Shown here one piece after another: positions 7,021 to 14,975 of a stretch of 34,699 nucleotides of DNA. The position numbers were made by a program, and so were the translations under genes. Below the pieces are notes generated by a model. That model was not told the origin of the DNA and made no database searches. It saw nothing but the letters and a program-made list of their open reading frames with translations. The stretch covers positions 1 through 34,699 of the forward strand of contig SHMQ01000021.1 of NCBI GenBank assembly GCA_008534395.1, read 5' to 3'. How positions within the stretch are numbered: the stretch's first letter is position 1; each line of letters starts with the position of its first letter. The stretch is from Candidatus Acidulodesulfobacterium acidiphilum (GTDB lineage: Bacteria; SZUA-79; Acidulodesulfobacterales; Acidulodesulfobacteraceae).

Positions 7021-7758
7021 ATGATAGATAAAATTACGGGCGGAAACGCCTTAGGCGTCGTTGCCGGAAGCGCGGGTACTATGAGTATATTATCGCATAT
7101 TCTTACGACGAATATAGTAGTAAAATTAGTTTTGCTGTTACTTTTTATTTTTTCGTTAATATCCTGGGCAATTATATTTTACAAACTGCGTTATCTTGGA
7201 AAAGCAAGAAAAGAGGATAAAGAATTTCTAGATCTTTTTTGGGAATCCAAAAGACTCGATTATGTTTATACCGCCGCAAGAAATTTGGATTACAGTCCTA
7301 TAGCTTTTATGTTTAATATAACATATAAAGAATTGCTGAATATTAAGAAAAAAACGGCGGACGATCAGCAGAAAAGCGATAAGGAAAGAAATGAAGAAAA
7401 TTTAGCTTATGTGGAAAGGGCATTAAAAAAATCTCAACTTTCATCTATAGCAAAACTTGAAGTTTCCCTGCCTTTCCTTGCTACGGTGGGCTCTACCGCT
7501 CCTTTTATAGGACTTTTTGGGACCGTATGGGGCATAATGACGTCTTTTGAAAGTATCCAAAGAGCCGGAACGGCAGGTCTTGCAGTAGTAGCGCCTGGAA
7601 TAGCCGACTCTCTGATAGCTACGGCCGCAGGACTTTTTGCCGCTATACCGGCCGTTATAGCTTATAATTATTATTCCAATAAAGTAAGGGTTATAGTAAA
7701 CGAAATGGTAGATTTTGCTTATGAATTTATGACTATTATCGAAAGGCAGATTTTATAG
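7021..7758 (+). CDS. tolQ: TolQ, proton-channel subunit of the Tol system
   Basis: This is a 245-residue inner-membrane protein of the TolQ/ExbB/MotA family. With TolR it forms the proton-driven motor that energises the Tol complex during envelope constriction at division. The first membrane helix is VVKLVLLLLFIFSLISWAII (about 33-52). After a charged cytoplasmic loop come two long helices (LEVSLPFLATVGSTAPFIGLFGTVWGIM and GIADSLIATAAGLFAAIPAVIAYNYY). An in-frame ORF extends upstream to 6898, but I start at ATG 7021. GGAGGA (7002-7007) precedes it, and the extra 41 residues are a lysine- and isoleucine-rich translation of AT-rich DNA. TolR follows after 10 bp. The order matches tolQRA. Confidence 0.93.
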   Translation: MIDKITGGNALGVVAGSAGTMSILSHILTTNIVVKLVLLLLFIFSLISWAIIFYKLRYLGKARKEDKEFLDLFWESKRLDYVYTAARNLDYSPIAFMFNITYKELLNIKKKTADDQQKSDKERNEENLAYVERALKKSQLSSIAKLEVSLPFLATVGSTAPFIGLFGTVWGIMTSFESIQRAGTAGLAVVAPGIADSLIATAAGLFAAIPAVIAYNYYSNKVRVIVNEMVDFAYEFMTIIERQIL

Positions 7759-7768
7759 GGAACTATTT

Positions 7769-8224
7769 ATGTTTACTCCTTTTGACGATAAAGACGATAA
7801 AAAAAACGGGATGTCTAATTACAGGCTTATGTCGGAAATAAATATAACCCCTTTCGTAGACGTAATGCTTGTGTTGCTGGTGATTTTTATGGTTACTGCT
7901 CCTATTTTGGTACACGGTATAAAAGTTCATTTGCCGACTGCTTCGGCTCACGCTTTAAAAGCTCCGGAAAAAACTATAGTAGTGGCGGTAACATCTAATA
8001 GAGCCGTTTATATCAATAAATTCAGGGTTAATCTGCCTGTTTTAACGCAGAAACTTTCGGCGATTTACAGGCACAGGACCGACAAGCAGATATTTCTTAA
8101 GGCAAGCTCTTCTCTGCCTTACGGATACGTTATAAAAGTTATGGCGGCGATAAAAGAAGCGGGAATTACTAAAATCGGAATGGTAACGGCCAATCCCAAA
8201 TTAACTGGATCGGCAGGCAGATAA
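7769..8224 (+). CDS. tolR: TolR, Tol motor subunit
   Basis: This 151-residue protein is a TolR/ExbD family member with one N-terminal membrane helix and a periplasmic domain. The family motif MSEINITPFVDVMLVLLVIF (21-40) contains the proton-path aspartate Asp31 at the start of the helix. The periplasmic part (GIKVHLPTASA, then IFLKASSSLPYGYVIKVMAAIKEAGITKIGMVT) is typical. An RBS AGGGAA lies ahead of the ATG. It is sandwiched between tolQ (10-bp gap) and the TolA-like gene (8-bp gap), surely one operon. Length is normal for TolR. Confidence 0.95.
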   Translation: MFTPFDDKDDKKNGMSNYRLMSEINITPFVDVMLVLLVIFMVTAPILVHGIKVHLPTASAHALKAPEKTIVVAVTSNRAVYINKFRVNLPVLTQKLSAIYRHRTDKQIFLKASSSLPYGYVIKVMAAIKEAGITKIGMVTANPKLTGSAGR

Positions 8225-8232
8225 GAAGTATT

Positions 8233-9015
8233 ATGTTTAATGAAAATAATAAAGGTATAGGCTTATATATTTTTTATTCGGCAATTTTTCACTTATTATT
8301 AATAGGGCTGATATTATATCTTTCTATAAAATATAGGCCGCAAATTCAATCTATAGGTTCAAAAGTAGTAATAAGCGTAGTGAGCAGGGTTCCTGGGCAT
8401 CTTGCTTCGGTAAAATCTATAATTTATCCTCCTAAACCGAAATTAACCGAACATGCTCCAAGCAGACCTTCTCCCGTAAAAATAAAAGCGGTAAAGCCCG
8501 TTTCTATTCCTCTCGTTAAAACGCCTTCATCTATGGTTTATCCTAAGAAGACCGTGCAAAAACACGTTGCGCCCAGAAGATACGTTCAGCCGCATACTTA
8601 TGTTCCGGTTTTGTCTTCCAGCGTTTACGCTAATCTGCAAAACAGGGTAAGCCTCAATAACGCATACGGAAAACTTAATCAGTCGCTTATAAAGGGAAAC
8701 GTCCATAGATTTCAGGGTTATGTAAATAAAATTATTTCTGCTATAATTCCTAATTTCAACATATCCCTTAATCATTATCTAAATTATAAATCCATAGTGG
8801 CTTTTCAGATATCGAAATCGGGACGCATTTACGCGGTCAGATTAGTTAAATCTTCCGGCAGCGGCTATTACGATTCGCAGTCTGTAGCGGCGGTAAAATT
8901 GTCCAGTCCGCTTCCGCCTCCTCCTGCCGGTTTTATGAGATTTGAAAACAGGGAAAACGACGGCGAAGGAGTCCTTATGAATTTTAACCCAAGGCAGATA
9001 CTAAAAGACAGATAA
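8233..9015 (+). CDS. TolA/TonB-like energy-transducing protein
   Basis: This 260-residue protein has a short cytoplasmic start and one N-terminal membrane helix (about 10-32, LYIFYSAIFHLLLIGLILYL). A basic, proline-rich periplasmic stretch follows (about 60-130). The C-terminal TonB/TolA fold runs about 180-245, with IVAFQISKSGRIYAVRLVKS, then YDSQSVAAVKLSSPLPPPPA. That C-terminus is of the TonB_C type. Position after tolQR and before tolB says it does the TolA job: it links the TolQR motor to TolB and other periplasmic partners. The spacer is proline-rich like TonB rather than the long alanine-rich helix of enterobacterial TolA. Gene symbol is withheld for that reason, although tolA is the likely functional assignment. 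Confidence 0.85.
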   Translation: MFNENNKGIGLYIFYSAIFHLLLIGLILYLSIKYRPQIQSIGSKVVISVVSRVPGHLASVKSIIYPPKPKLTEHAPSRPSPVKIKAVKPVSIPLVKTPSSMVYPKKTVQKHVAPRRYVQPHTYVPVLSSSVYANLQNRVSLNNAYGKLNQSLIKGNVHRFQGYVNKIISAIIPNFNISLNHYLNYKSIVAFQISKSGRIYAVRLVKSSGSGYYDSQSVAAVKLSSPLPPPPAGFMRFENRENDGEGVLMNFNPRQILKDR

Positions 9016-9035
9016 TAGGCCGTGATAATTAGCGC

Positions 9036-9064
9036 TTGATATTTATGCTATATTTCTGTATATT
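9036..9064 (+). promoter_or_regulatory. Possible internal promoter ahead of tolB
   Basis: TTGATA (9036-9041) and TATATT (9059-9064) are separated by exactly 17 bp. Each has five of six consensus bases. They lie in the 101-bp gap between the TolA-like gene and tolB, the only wide gap in the tol cluster. That suggests tolB and the CpoB-like gene can be transcribed independently of tolQRA. Confidence 0.45.
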
Positions 9065-9116
9065 TTAACTTTATATAATTTTAATTTTAATTTGACTTTT
9101 TTTAAAGGATAACCGA

Positions 9117-10460
9117 ATGAAAAAAACAATAATTTTTTTACTCTTGTTCGTTTTATTTTTTTTAGGCGCTTTTACATTATTTACTGTTAGTTCGTATGCA
9201 AAAGTCTATATAAACATCAATGCCGCAAGGATAGAAAAAATAAGGGTCGCCGTTCCCGATTTCAAAAATATTTCCGCATACGGTCAGCATAAAAAAATAG
9301 AAAAAAACGCGGCACGCGTTATAAGGCACGATCTTTCGGTAATCGGTTATTTTCATATAGTAAACCCGCTTTCATATCTTGAAAATCCTCAGTATGCTCC
9401 AATCAGTCCTGAGCGTATACACTATTCAAACTGGAACGTTCTTAATGCCCAGTATCTTATTACGGGGGAGTATGCGACGTCGAACGGAATTATCAAGATG
9501 AAAATCAACCTTATAAGCATATTTACCAAAAAACTGCTTTTTTCGGAAAAGCTTGAAGGAATGGACGACCAGTACAGATTTCTTGCAAACAAATTTGCCG
9601 ACGGCGTGCTTAAATTTTTAACGGGAATTAAAGGACCGTTTACGACAAGGGTGTTTTTCGTAGGAGAAAACGACGGTTCTAAAAATATTTTCGTTATGGA
9701 TTTTGGAGGTCACAGAGTTACAAAGATTACAAATAACGACTCCATAAATATATTCCCGTATCCTTCCCCTCACGGCAACAAAGTTGCGTATATTTCTTTT
9801 AAAGACGGAGACCCAGCAGTTTTTATAAAGAATATGAAAACAGGAGTAACGATAAAATTAAATCTACCTGGTCCGGCGGACTATATCGCATGGTCTCCTG
9901 AGGGAAATAAATTAGCCGTTTCCCTAACTCCCGACCATATTAATACCGAAATATATACGATAAACGTTAACGGCGGAGACTTAAAGCAGTTGACTTATAC
10001 CGACGGCATAAATACATCTCCGACCTTTTCTCCGCACGGCAACAGAATCGCTTTCGTATCGGACAGAGGAGGAAGCCCGCAAATTTACGTAATGAAAGCA
10101 AACGGCAGCGGCGTCCGCAGATTGACCTACGATGAGGGAAGCTACAATACGAGTCCCGCATGGTCGCCCGACGGGAAAAAAATAGCGTTCGCTTCTTTTG
10201 TTAACGGCGCTCTCGAAATATGCATTATGAATGCCGACGGTTCCGACGAAAGGCAGGTTACCGATACCCCTTACAGCGCACAGCATGCCGCATGGACGAG
10301 GGACTCCAGGATTATTACCTTCGATACGGAAATTGCCGGAAGGCAGGAACTTTATATGATAGACGTAAATGAAAGCGGAATGATGAGGCTGACGCCTAAG
10401 TTGTTTCCGGAAATGAACAATTACTACGATGCGCAGTGGACCATGAAATCGTCTTATTGA
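9117..10460 (+). CDS. tolB: TolB, periplasmic beta-propeller of the Tol system
   Basis: This 447-residue exported protein has a signal peptide (KKTIIFLLLFVLFFLGAFTL, cleavage near the SSYA of residues 25-28). The N-terminal alpha/beta domain (about 35-170) begins IRVAVPDFKN and includes YLITGEY. Five or so PD40/WD40-like blades follow (about 180-440). They have repeated patterns such as IFPYPSPHGNKVAYIS, TSPTFSPHGNRIAFVSDRGG and TSPAWSPDGKKIAFAS. TolB docks to TolA and Pal in the periplasm. The RBS AAAGGATAA precedes the ATG. The next gene is the CpoB-like lipoprotein; no pal gene intervenes. Confidence 0.95.
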   Translation: MKKTIIFLLLFVLFFLGAFTLFTVSSYAKVYININAARIEKIRVAVPDFKNISAYGQHKKIEKNAARVIRHDLSVIGYFHIVNPLSYLENPQYAPISPERIHYSNWNVLNAQYLITGEYATSNGIIKMKINLISIFTKKLLFSEKLEGMDDQYRFLANKFADGVLKFLTGIKGPFTTRVFFVGENDGSKNIFVMDFGGHRVTKITNNDSINIFPYPSPHGNKVAYISFKDGDPAVFIKNMKTGVTIKLNLPGPADYIAWSPEGNKLAVSLTPDHINTEIYTINVNGGDLKQLTYTDGINTSPTFSPHGNRIAFVSDRGGSPQIYVMKANGSGVRRLTYDEGSYNTSPAWSPDGKKIAFASFVNGALEICIMNADGSDERQVTDTPYSAQHAAWTRDSRIITFDTEIAGRQELYMIDVNESGMMRLTPKLFPEMNNYYDAQWTMKSSY

Positions 10461-10512
10461 AAAAAAACCTTTTTTGTGATTAAATTAAATAAACGCAAAC
10501 GGGAGAAAAATT

Positions 10513-11379
10513 ATGAATAAATATAAATATGGAGATGTTGAACATTTAAAAGTTAAAAATAAAAATAAAAATAAATTGAAAGTTTTTATCCTTTTCTCTA
10601 TCTCATTGATTTTCGTAATGTCTATTCTTGCCGGATGCGCTCCTATGGAACCGACTTCCTTTCATCGCTTAAAAGTCCAGGTTAGAAAACTGAACAAAAA
10701 AACGGCCGAATTATCTCAAAATCAAAAATACGCAGAAAAAAAACTCAGCCAAATGCAGTTGAACACTGCAAATAACGGAGTGGCTATTTCTTCGTTAAGC
10801 GCTAAGATTAGAAACATTTACGGTAAATATGAAGTAGAACACCATAAGCTGAACGTTTTAAATAAGAAATTTAGGGAATACCGATTAATGGTAAATAAAC
10901 AGCTTATTAAATTATTAAAACTTGTAAAAACCGGCAAGGCTGCCTCTTCCGTAAGCTCGGTTAAAAAACAAAGTATTAAATCGGCATTGGTTAAAAAAGA
11001 AAGTTCTATGGAATCCGGCTTTAACGAAGCTATGTCGCAGTTCAAAAAAAAGAAATACAATTCTGCCTTAACTTCTTTGCGTAATTTTTTAACTAAGTAT
11101 CCTCAGTCTAAATATTCTGCCGATGCTATGTATTATAAAGCATATGCCAATTTTAAACTAAAAAAATATCCGGTTTCCATACTTGAATTTCATAAATTTT
11201 CGCGGTTATATCCCAAAAGTCCAGACGTTCCTATGTCTATATATTTGCAGGGCATGGGTTTTATGAAAGTTTCCGACCCGTCCGACGCTTCTATTCTTTT
11301 CAGACAGGTAATAGCAAAATATCCAGGTACTAAAGCGGCGGAACTATCGCAAAAGGCTATAAACGGACTTTCAAAATAA
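10513..11379 (+). CDS. CpoB/YbgF-like lipoprotein with coiled coil and TPR repeats
   Basis: This 288-residue protein has a basic N-terminus and a hydrophobic stretch (about 24-40), then the lipobox LAGC with Cys42. It is therefore probably an acylated envelope lipoprotein. A coiled-coil region (about 50-130, LKVQVRKLNKKTAELSQNQK onward) is followed by a C-terminal YbgF/CpoB TPR domain (about 165-285). That domain has FNEAMSQFKKKKYNSALTSL, FLTKYPQSKYSADAMYYKA and FRQVIAKYPGTKAAE. CpoB coordinates outer-membrane constriction with peptidoglycan synthesis at division. In E. coli CpoB is a soluble periplasmic protein behind pal; here it is a lipoprotein directly behind tolB. A GGGAG site precedes the ATG. 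Confidence 0.88.
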   Translation: MNKYKYGDVEHLKVKNKNKNKLKVFILFSISLIFVMSILAGCAPMEPTSFHRLKVQVRKLNKKTAELSQNQKYAEKKLSQMQLNTANNGVAISSLSAKIRNIYGKYEVEHHKLNVLNKKFREYRLMVNKQLIKLLKLVKTGKAASSVSSVKKQSIKSALVKKESSMESGFNEAMSQFKKKKYNSALTSLRNFLTKYPQSKYSADAMYYKAYANFKLKKYPVSILEFHKFSRLYPKSPDVPMSIYLQGMGFMKVSDPSDASILFRQVIAKYPGTKAAELSQKAINGLSK

Positions 11380-11391
11380 ATAATATGACGG

Positions 11392-12441
11392 ATGATTAAT
11401 TTAGCATTTGAATCAAGCTGCGACGATTTTTCCTGCGCAGTTCTTTTAAAGGAAAATTCCGGAAAAGACGGCATAAAAATAAAAATATTATCTAATATTA
11501 TCTATTCTCAGGATTACGTTCACGGAATATACGGCGGCGTAGTTCCGGAACTTGCGTCGAGGAACCATATAAAAGCTTTTCTTCCGGCTTTTAGAATTGC
11601 TTTGTCGGAAGCTAAAATATCTATGGAAGACGTCGGTTTCGTCTCCGCAACTGCGGGACCGGGACTTGTAGGCTCGCTTCTAATAGGCCTGATGTGCGCA
11701 AAAACTATATCTTATGCTTTAAATATACCTATAGTGCCGGTTAATCACATTGAAGGTCATATTTTCAGCCCTTTTTTAGAAATTCAAGAAACCGAAGAAA
11801 TATTTCCTTTTGCGGCTCTAGTTATTTCAGGAGGTCATACCCATCTTTATTTAGTCAATTCTCATAACGATATACGACTTATAGGAAGAACTAAGGATGA
11901 TGCCTGCGGCGAACTTTTCGACAAGGTTTCAAATTATCTTGGTTTTGGTTATCCGGGGGGAAGAATTGTGGATGAACTTGCTGAAAAAGGCGATAAACAG
12001 GCGTTTAAATTTCCCCTCCCTATGATACATAGCAAAGACCTTTATATGAGTTTCAGCGGACTTAAAACTGCGGTAATAAATAAGATAGACGAGAACGGCG
12101 GTCCAAAAAATATCAGGGAAAACGTCGTTTACGATATTTTAGCTTCTTTAAGAGAAGCGGTTTCTGAAATTCTTTTTAAAAAAACTTTTGAGGCGTGCAA
12201 GGCTTTTAAAATTAAAAATGTCTTGGTTTCCGGCGGAGTTTCGGCAAATTCAAGAATAAGAAGCATGTTTAAAGAAAGAGGATATGAGTCCGGTCTAAAA
12301 ATATTTTTCCCATCCGTTAAATATACCACGGATAATGCTGCTATGATAGGCTATGCCGGATTCTTTAAAAATGCGATAGATCCTTCGGCTCTGCGAAGCG
12401 AATTTTTAGATATTAATGCAGATCCGTCCTGGGAGTTGTGA
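11392..12441 (+). CDS. tsaD: tRNA N6-adenosine threonylcarbamoyltransferase
   Basis: This 349-residue enzyme transfers threonylcarbamoyl from TC-AMP to A37 of ANN-decoding tRNAs, acting with TsaB and TsaE. N-terminal LAFESSCDD (4-12) is the family start. The metal-binding histidines are His119 and His123 (VNHIEGH). VISGGHTHL (144-152) and TDNAAMIGYAG near the C-terminus complete the ASKHA-type nucleotide-binding fold. The length is normal. No good Shine-Dalgarno is visible 12 bp after the CpoB-like gene, so translational coupling is likely. rsmA follows after 9 bp. Confidence 0.96.
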   Translation: MINLAFESSCDDFSCAVLLKENSGKDGIKIKILSNIIYSQDYVHGIYGGVVPELASRNHIKAFLPAFRIALSEAKISMEDVGFVSATAGPGLVGSLLIGLMCAKTISYALNIPIVPVNHIEGHIFSPFLEIQETEEIFPFAALVISGGHTHLYLVNSHNDIRLIGRTKDDACGELFDKVSNYLGFGYPGGRIVDELAEKGDKQAFKFPLPMIHSKDLYMSFSGLKTAVINKIDENGGPKNIRENVVYDILASLREAVSEILFKKTFEACKAFKIKNVLVSGGVSANSRIRSMFKERGYESGLKIFFPSVKYTTDNAAMIGYAGFFKNAIDPSALRSEFLDINADPSWEL

Positions 12442-12450
12442 ACTGCGGTT

Positions 12451-13302
12451 ATGAGCAAAGAACCAAAAAGAAATAAGGTAGTTTTCGGTCAAAATTTTTT
12501 GACGGATAAAGAAATTGCCAAAGATATTGTCGATTCATGCAATTTTTTGGAATCCGACGACGTTGTCGAAATAGGTCCAGGCGATGGCATTTTAACGAAA
12601 TTAATCGCAGGCAGGGTTAAAACTTTTACTATAATTGAAATAGACCCTTTTTATTATAACCTGGCTAAAGGAAAATTTAATAAAATTAATCCGGCACCCA
12701 GCTTCGTAAACGAAGACGCTCTTAAGTTCGATTACGCGGCTTTAAGCAAAAACCTTTCGTCTAAAATCAGGGTTATTTCCAATTTGCCATATGAGATTTC
12801 CGGCCCAGTCATAGATAAATTTATAAAAGAAAAAGACGCTTTTTCTGATTTAACTCTTATGTTTCAAAAAGAGTTTGCCGAGAGGCTTTATTCAAAGGAA
12901 AACGATTCGGGAAGAGGCGCTTTAAGCGTCATTGCCGGTTTAAATTTTGACATAACAAGGCTTTTTGAAGTCGGCAAGGCAAATTTTAATCCCGTTCCAA
13001 AAGTAGATTCGACTGTTTTAAGGCTGTTCCCACGATATTTTGACGACGAAGATTATAATTGGGCGGCAAGCTCTCAATTTTTCAACTATTTCGTTCATCA
13101 AATATTTAAACTTAGAAGAAAAAAATTAAAAAATTCTATATATGCTTCATTTTTCGGTATTCCGCCGGACGTAAAAGAAAAGATTTTTTCTGATTCAAAC
13201 ATAGACTTAAATAAAAGACCGCAGGAATTAACGACGGAAGAACTTATAAAAGCGGGAAAATCCTATGATTTATATTTAAAAAACCGTGAACAGTTGAATT
13301 GA
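12451..13302 (+). CDS. rsmA: 16S rRNA (adenine(1518)-N6/adenine(1519)-N6)-dimethyltransferase
   Basis: This 283-residue SAM-dependent methyltransferase (KsgA family) dimethylates two adjacent adenosines in the 3' hairpin of 16S rRNA during 30S maturation. Seen in the sequence: FGQNFLTD (12-19), the SAM loop VEIGPGDGILT (39-49), NEDAL (87-91), the catalytic NLPYEIS (about 110-116), and the C-terminal NKRPQELT typical of the family. It begins 9 bp after tsaD and lies in the same run. The function is established for the family. Confidence 0.96.
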   Translation: MSKEPKRNKVVFGQNFLTDKEIAKDIVDSCNFLESDDVVEIGPGDGILTKLIAGRVKTFTIIEIDPFYYNLAKGKFNKINPAPSFVNEDALKFDYAALSKNLSSKIRVISNLPYEISGPVIDKFIKEKDAFSDLTLMFQKEFAERLYSKENDSGRGALSVIAGLNFDITRLFEVGKANFNPVPKVDSTVLRLFPRYFDDEDYNWAASSQFFNYFVHQIFKLRRKKLKNSIYASFFGIPPDVKEKIFSDSNIDLNKRPQELTTEELIKAGKSYDLYLKNREQLN

Positions 13303-13369
13303 CTTACACATATTTATATTGCATAATAAGGTTAATAAGGTTCAAAAACAAAAAAAATCGGAGGTAAAA

Positions 13370-13726
13370 ATGAAAAAAAGTTTTGTTTTAGGTTTAATTT
13401 TAATGCTGTTTTTGATAGCATTTTCAAAAAACTCTTTTGCGGCTAAAACGGCTGCGGTTAACGTTCACAGCGCCAAGTTTCAGTATGATAAAGGCTTAGG
13501 CGCTATGAAAGGTAAATACTATTATGATGCTGTACAACATTTTCAAAAGGCAATTCTCGTTAAGCCGCATTTTGCTCATGCATGGGCGCATATGGGAGTG
13601 GCGTTATACAGGCTTGGATTTCCTTCGCTCGGCATAGTCAGTCTTCAGAAAGCGTTAAAATATAACCCGAATATTAAATGGGCGAAAATTATATTAAAAA
13701 AATATATTGCAAGTCCTATAAGGTAA
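13370..13726 (+). CDS. Small exported TPR-repeat protein
   Basis: This is a 118-residue protein with a signal peptide (MKKSFVLGLILMLFLIAFSK, predicted cleavage after NSFA). About two tetratricopeptide repeats follow (FQYDKGLGAMKGKYYYDAVQ, then AWAHMGVALYRLGFPSLGIV). I use the ATG at 13370 because GGAGG lies 5 nt upstream and a signal peptide starts there; an in-frame ATG at 13319 would add a basic 17-residue tail without an RBS. It probably acts as a periplasmic protein-protein adaptor. It has no recognised partner and no enzymatic domain. It follows rsmA by 67 bp and precedes the nucleotidyltransferase by 9 bp. Confidence 0.8.
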   Translation: MKKSFVLGLILMLFLIAFSKNSFAAKTAAVNVHSAKFQYDKGLGAMKGKYYYDAVQHFQKAILVKPHFAHAWAHMGVALYRLGFPSLGIVSLQKALKYNPNIKWAKIILKKYIASPIR

Positions 13727-13735
13727 ATAAAATAG

Positions 13736-14578
13736 ATGAGATTTGACGGTTTTGACGCATTTGCGGAATCGCCGGTTTTTAATAATATTATAAAAAAAGA
13801 AGCTTCAAAATTAAATATCGCTTTTGTCTGTTTTTACGGTTCTAGAAACTATAATCTTGAAACGGACAAAAGCGATTACGATTTTTTTATTATCTATTAT
13901 CCGGTTTTCGAAAATTTTTTTACTCATAATTTTACTCGTTTTTCCGTTATAGAAAAAGATTACGATTATTTCATAACGCCTTTCCATGAATACTTTCGCC
14001 ATGCAATGAACGGTAATATAAAATTTATCGAACCCTTAATTTGCGGCACTTTTAAATCAGGCATAAAAGATTCCGAAAGATTTTTCGAAACATTAAAATT
14101 GACGGAAAAAATAAAAAATTTTATTTTAATTAATTTTGAAAAAAATTTCGACGCAGTTTTGGGCATTATAAAAAATAAAAAAATAAACGTAGAAAAAGAT
14201 AATTATACTTCTAATACCTTAAAATATAAAGATTTATACGGCTACGACATTAAAGAGGCAATTAATTCCTTGAGACTGTCTTATTTATTGGAAAATTATA
14301 TAAAAACGGGAGAATTTTCTTTTATAGTAAAGCGAAATTACGTTTATGAAGAGTTTGAAAATTATATGAACGAAATTAATGCCGGTAATATATCGAAAAA
14401 ACATTATTTAGACATAATAAATAAAAAAATTAAAGATTTGGAAGATTTAAGGCAAGTATCGATTTCTAAAGAAGAATCGGTAAAGTCGCAATTGATTGCC
14501 GCTAAAAGAGAAATAGAAAACGATATTATGAATATATGTAAGACCGAAGCATGTTTTGAAATTGAAAAAAACGTTTAA
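13736..14578 (+). CDS. RlaP-like nucleotidyltransferase (DNA polymerase beta superfamily)
   Basis: This is a 280-residue cytosolic protein. The nucleotidyltransferase signature is clear: GSRNYNLETDKSDYDF (35-50), giving the Gly-Ser loop and the metal-binding pair Asp47/Asp49. The C-terminal helical part (YKDLYGYDIKEAINSLRLSY, then LLENYIKTGEFSF) resembles the RNA-ligase-associated (RlaP) branch, as does the FYGSR context. Members are predicted to transfer nucleotides to nucleic acid ends or small molecules, but the substrate is unknown. The gene starts 9 bp after the TPR gene and ends 18 bp before panD. No RNA ligase or toxin-antitoxin partner is adjacent. Its AT content looks slightly higher than that of its neighbours by eye, but I could not measure it. 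Confidence 0.7.
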   Translation: MRFDGFDAFAESPVFNNIIKKEASKLNIAFVCFYGSRNYNLETDKSDYDFFIIYYPVFENFFTHNFTRFSVIEKDYDYFITPFHEYFRHAMNGNIKFIEPLICGTFKSGIKDSERFFETLKLTEKIKNFILINFEKNFDAVLGIIKNKKINVEKDNYTSNTLKYKDLYGYDIKEAINSLRLSYLLENYIKTGEFSFIVKRNYVYEEFENYMNEINAGNISKKHYLDIINKKIKDLEDLRQVSISKEESVKSQLIAAKREIENDIMNICKTEACFEIEKNV

Positions 14579-14596
14579 ATATCTTATAATATAAAT

Positions 14597-14956
14597 ATGC
14601 AAAAAATTTTACTTAAATCTAAAATACACAGGGTTAAAATAACGGATGCGAACCTCGAATACGAAGGCTCTATTTCCATAGACGAAGATCTTATGGAAAA
14701 AGCCGGAATTTTACCTTATGAAAAGGTTAACGTATGGAATATTAATAACGGCGGCAGGTTTGAAACGTATGCAATTAAAGCGGGCAGAAATTCCGGAGAT
14801 ATAATAGTAAACGGCGCCGCTTCGCGTTTAGTACAGATAGGCGATACGATAATTATCGCCACGTTCGGAATTTACGACGAAAACGAGCTTAAAAATTTTA
14901 AGCCGGTTTTGGTTTACGTCGACGAAAAGAACCGCGCAGTCGATATAGCAAAATAA
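14597..14956 (+). CDS. panD: Aspartate 1-decarboxylase (pyruvoyl enzyme precursor)
   Basis: This 119-residue protein makes beta-alanine for pantothenate. The self-cleavage site is Gly24-Ser25 in EYEGSISID; Ser25 becomes the pyruvoyl group. The conserved Lys9/His11 (SKIHRVKITDANL), NVWNINNGGRFETYAI (45-60) and NGAASRLVQIGDTIIIATF (73-91) are typical. The length is normal. The ATG has no strong Shine-Dalgarno. panC is 1.4 kb downstream, separated by an amidohydrolase, and panB is not in the window. Confidence 0.96.
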   Translation: MQKILLKSKIHRVKITDANLEYEGSISIDEDLMEKAGILPYEKVNVWNINNGGRFETYAIKAGRNSGDIIVNGAASRLVQIGDTIIIATFGIYDENELKNFKPVLVYVDEKNRAVDIAK

Positions 14957-14975
14957 AACAAAGAAATATATCGCA

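Noticed and set aside
13319-13369. Earlier start of the TPR protein at 13319
   Set aside because: It would place a basic 17-residue segment before a signal peptide and has no RBS; GGAGG sits correctly for the ATG at 13370.
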